64,000 nt of DNA from Locusta migratoria (taxonomy: Eukaryota; Arthropoda; Insecta; Orthoptera; Acrididae): positions 345,987,668-346,051,667 of the forward strand of contig CM048744.1 in NCBI GenBank assembly GCA_026315105.1, in the 5' to 3' direction. Every line of letters starts with the position of its first letter. Within the stretch, counting starts at the first letter, position 1. The notes below the pieces were generated by a model. That model saw only the letters and a list, made by a program, of their open reading frames with translations, had not been told where the DNA came from and made no database searches. Of this stretch, positions 63,952 to 64,000 are shown one piece after another. Made by a program: the position numbers and the translations under genes.

Positions 63952-64000
63952 GATGGCGCTGCAGTCAGAAGCAGCTCTTTAAACTGGCCAGAGCAGGTGG
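63850..64000 (-). promoter_or_regulatory. LINE 5' region, probable internal promoter block
   Basis: Complement begins CCACCTGCTCTGGCCAGTTT at the window edge and carries GCAGCGCCATCATGGGACAT, CCCTCCCTCCCCG and GGTTTCCCGTCTGTATATA. It lies upstream of ORF1 and matches 35836-35972. Jockey-type LINEs use an internal 5' promoter; that this block is it is inference. Confidence 0.5.

Larger units (their letters stand above)
58150..64000 (-). mobile_element. Jockey-like LINE, near full length, interrupted
   Basis: Runs off the window at 64000 in its 5' region. Order on the minus strand: 5' UTR block (64000-63850), ORF1 (63951-62464), ORF2 (62221 to about 58150). Interrupted by a SINE (61088-61288) and a Tc1-like transposon (58515-60097). 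With these removed it is about 4.1 kb, close to a normal Jockey-type element. No 3' UTR or tail is visible, so the 3' end is lost at the junction with the plus-strand LINE. Confidence 0.85.

Overview
This is a repeat-saturated stretch of a large eukaryotic genome, most likely an orthopteran insect (locust or grasshopper; inference from the repeat families, the AT-rich background and the very long gene-poor intervals). There is no prokaryotic gene organisation, no rRNA and no CRISPR. The only piece that looks like a spliced host gene is one 116-base exon at 5439-5554, with good acceptor and donor sites, encoding a Pellino-like RING segment; the surrounding AT-rich DNA would then be intron. One broken retrocopy of an aldehyde dehydrogenase lies at 46.5-47.3 kb. 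Almost everything else that can be named is transposon.

Layout. 0-13 kb: microsatellites, a deleted mariner copy (1590-2668) split by a fold-back tRNA-headed element with a 12-base target duplication, a dead Tc1/mariner-type transposase (3.3-4.1 kb), the Pellino-like exon, and a 342-base palindrome with a 15-base target duplication (11.8-12.2 kb). 13.3-16.2 kb: a complete but decayed DNA transposon with 33-base terminal inverted repeats. 18-20 kb: a hAT transposase relic split by a TTAA-flanked piggyBac-type MITE. 25-27 kb: pieces of two LINE families. 27.5-31.9 kb: a nest in which a fold-back DNA element was hit twice by its own family, then by a hAT element and by SINEs. 33.2-38 kb: Gypsy-type pol, an LTR-like block and a gag with a CCHC knuckle, in the unusual order pol-LTR-gag. 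38.5-43.7 kb: another hAT gene broken up by a hAT MITE, SINEs, a mariner derivative and other repeats. 48.7-49.9 kb: a transposase tail and a Penelope-like remnant with inverted terminal copies. 54.5-56.2 kb: a LINE 3' end split by an inverted-repeat element that itself carries a SINE. 57.3-64 kb: a LINE fragment on the plus strand next to a Jockey-like LINE on the minus strand (ORF1 with zinc knuckles, ORF2 with endonuclease and reverse transcriptase). That LINE is interrupted by a Tc1-like transposon at a TA site, which is in turn interrupted by a SINE.

A single tRNA-derived SINE family occurs at least 15 times, in both orientations. Most copies have readable 7-14 base target duplications and a short T-rich 3' end. 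These copies give a relative order of insertion. Nearly all coding relics carry stops or frameshifts. The window reads as a fossil record of nested insertions, not as an operating gene cluster.
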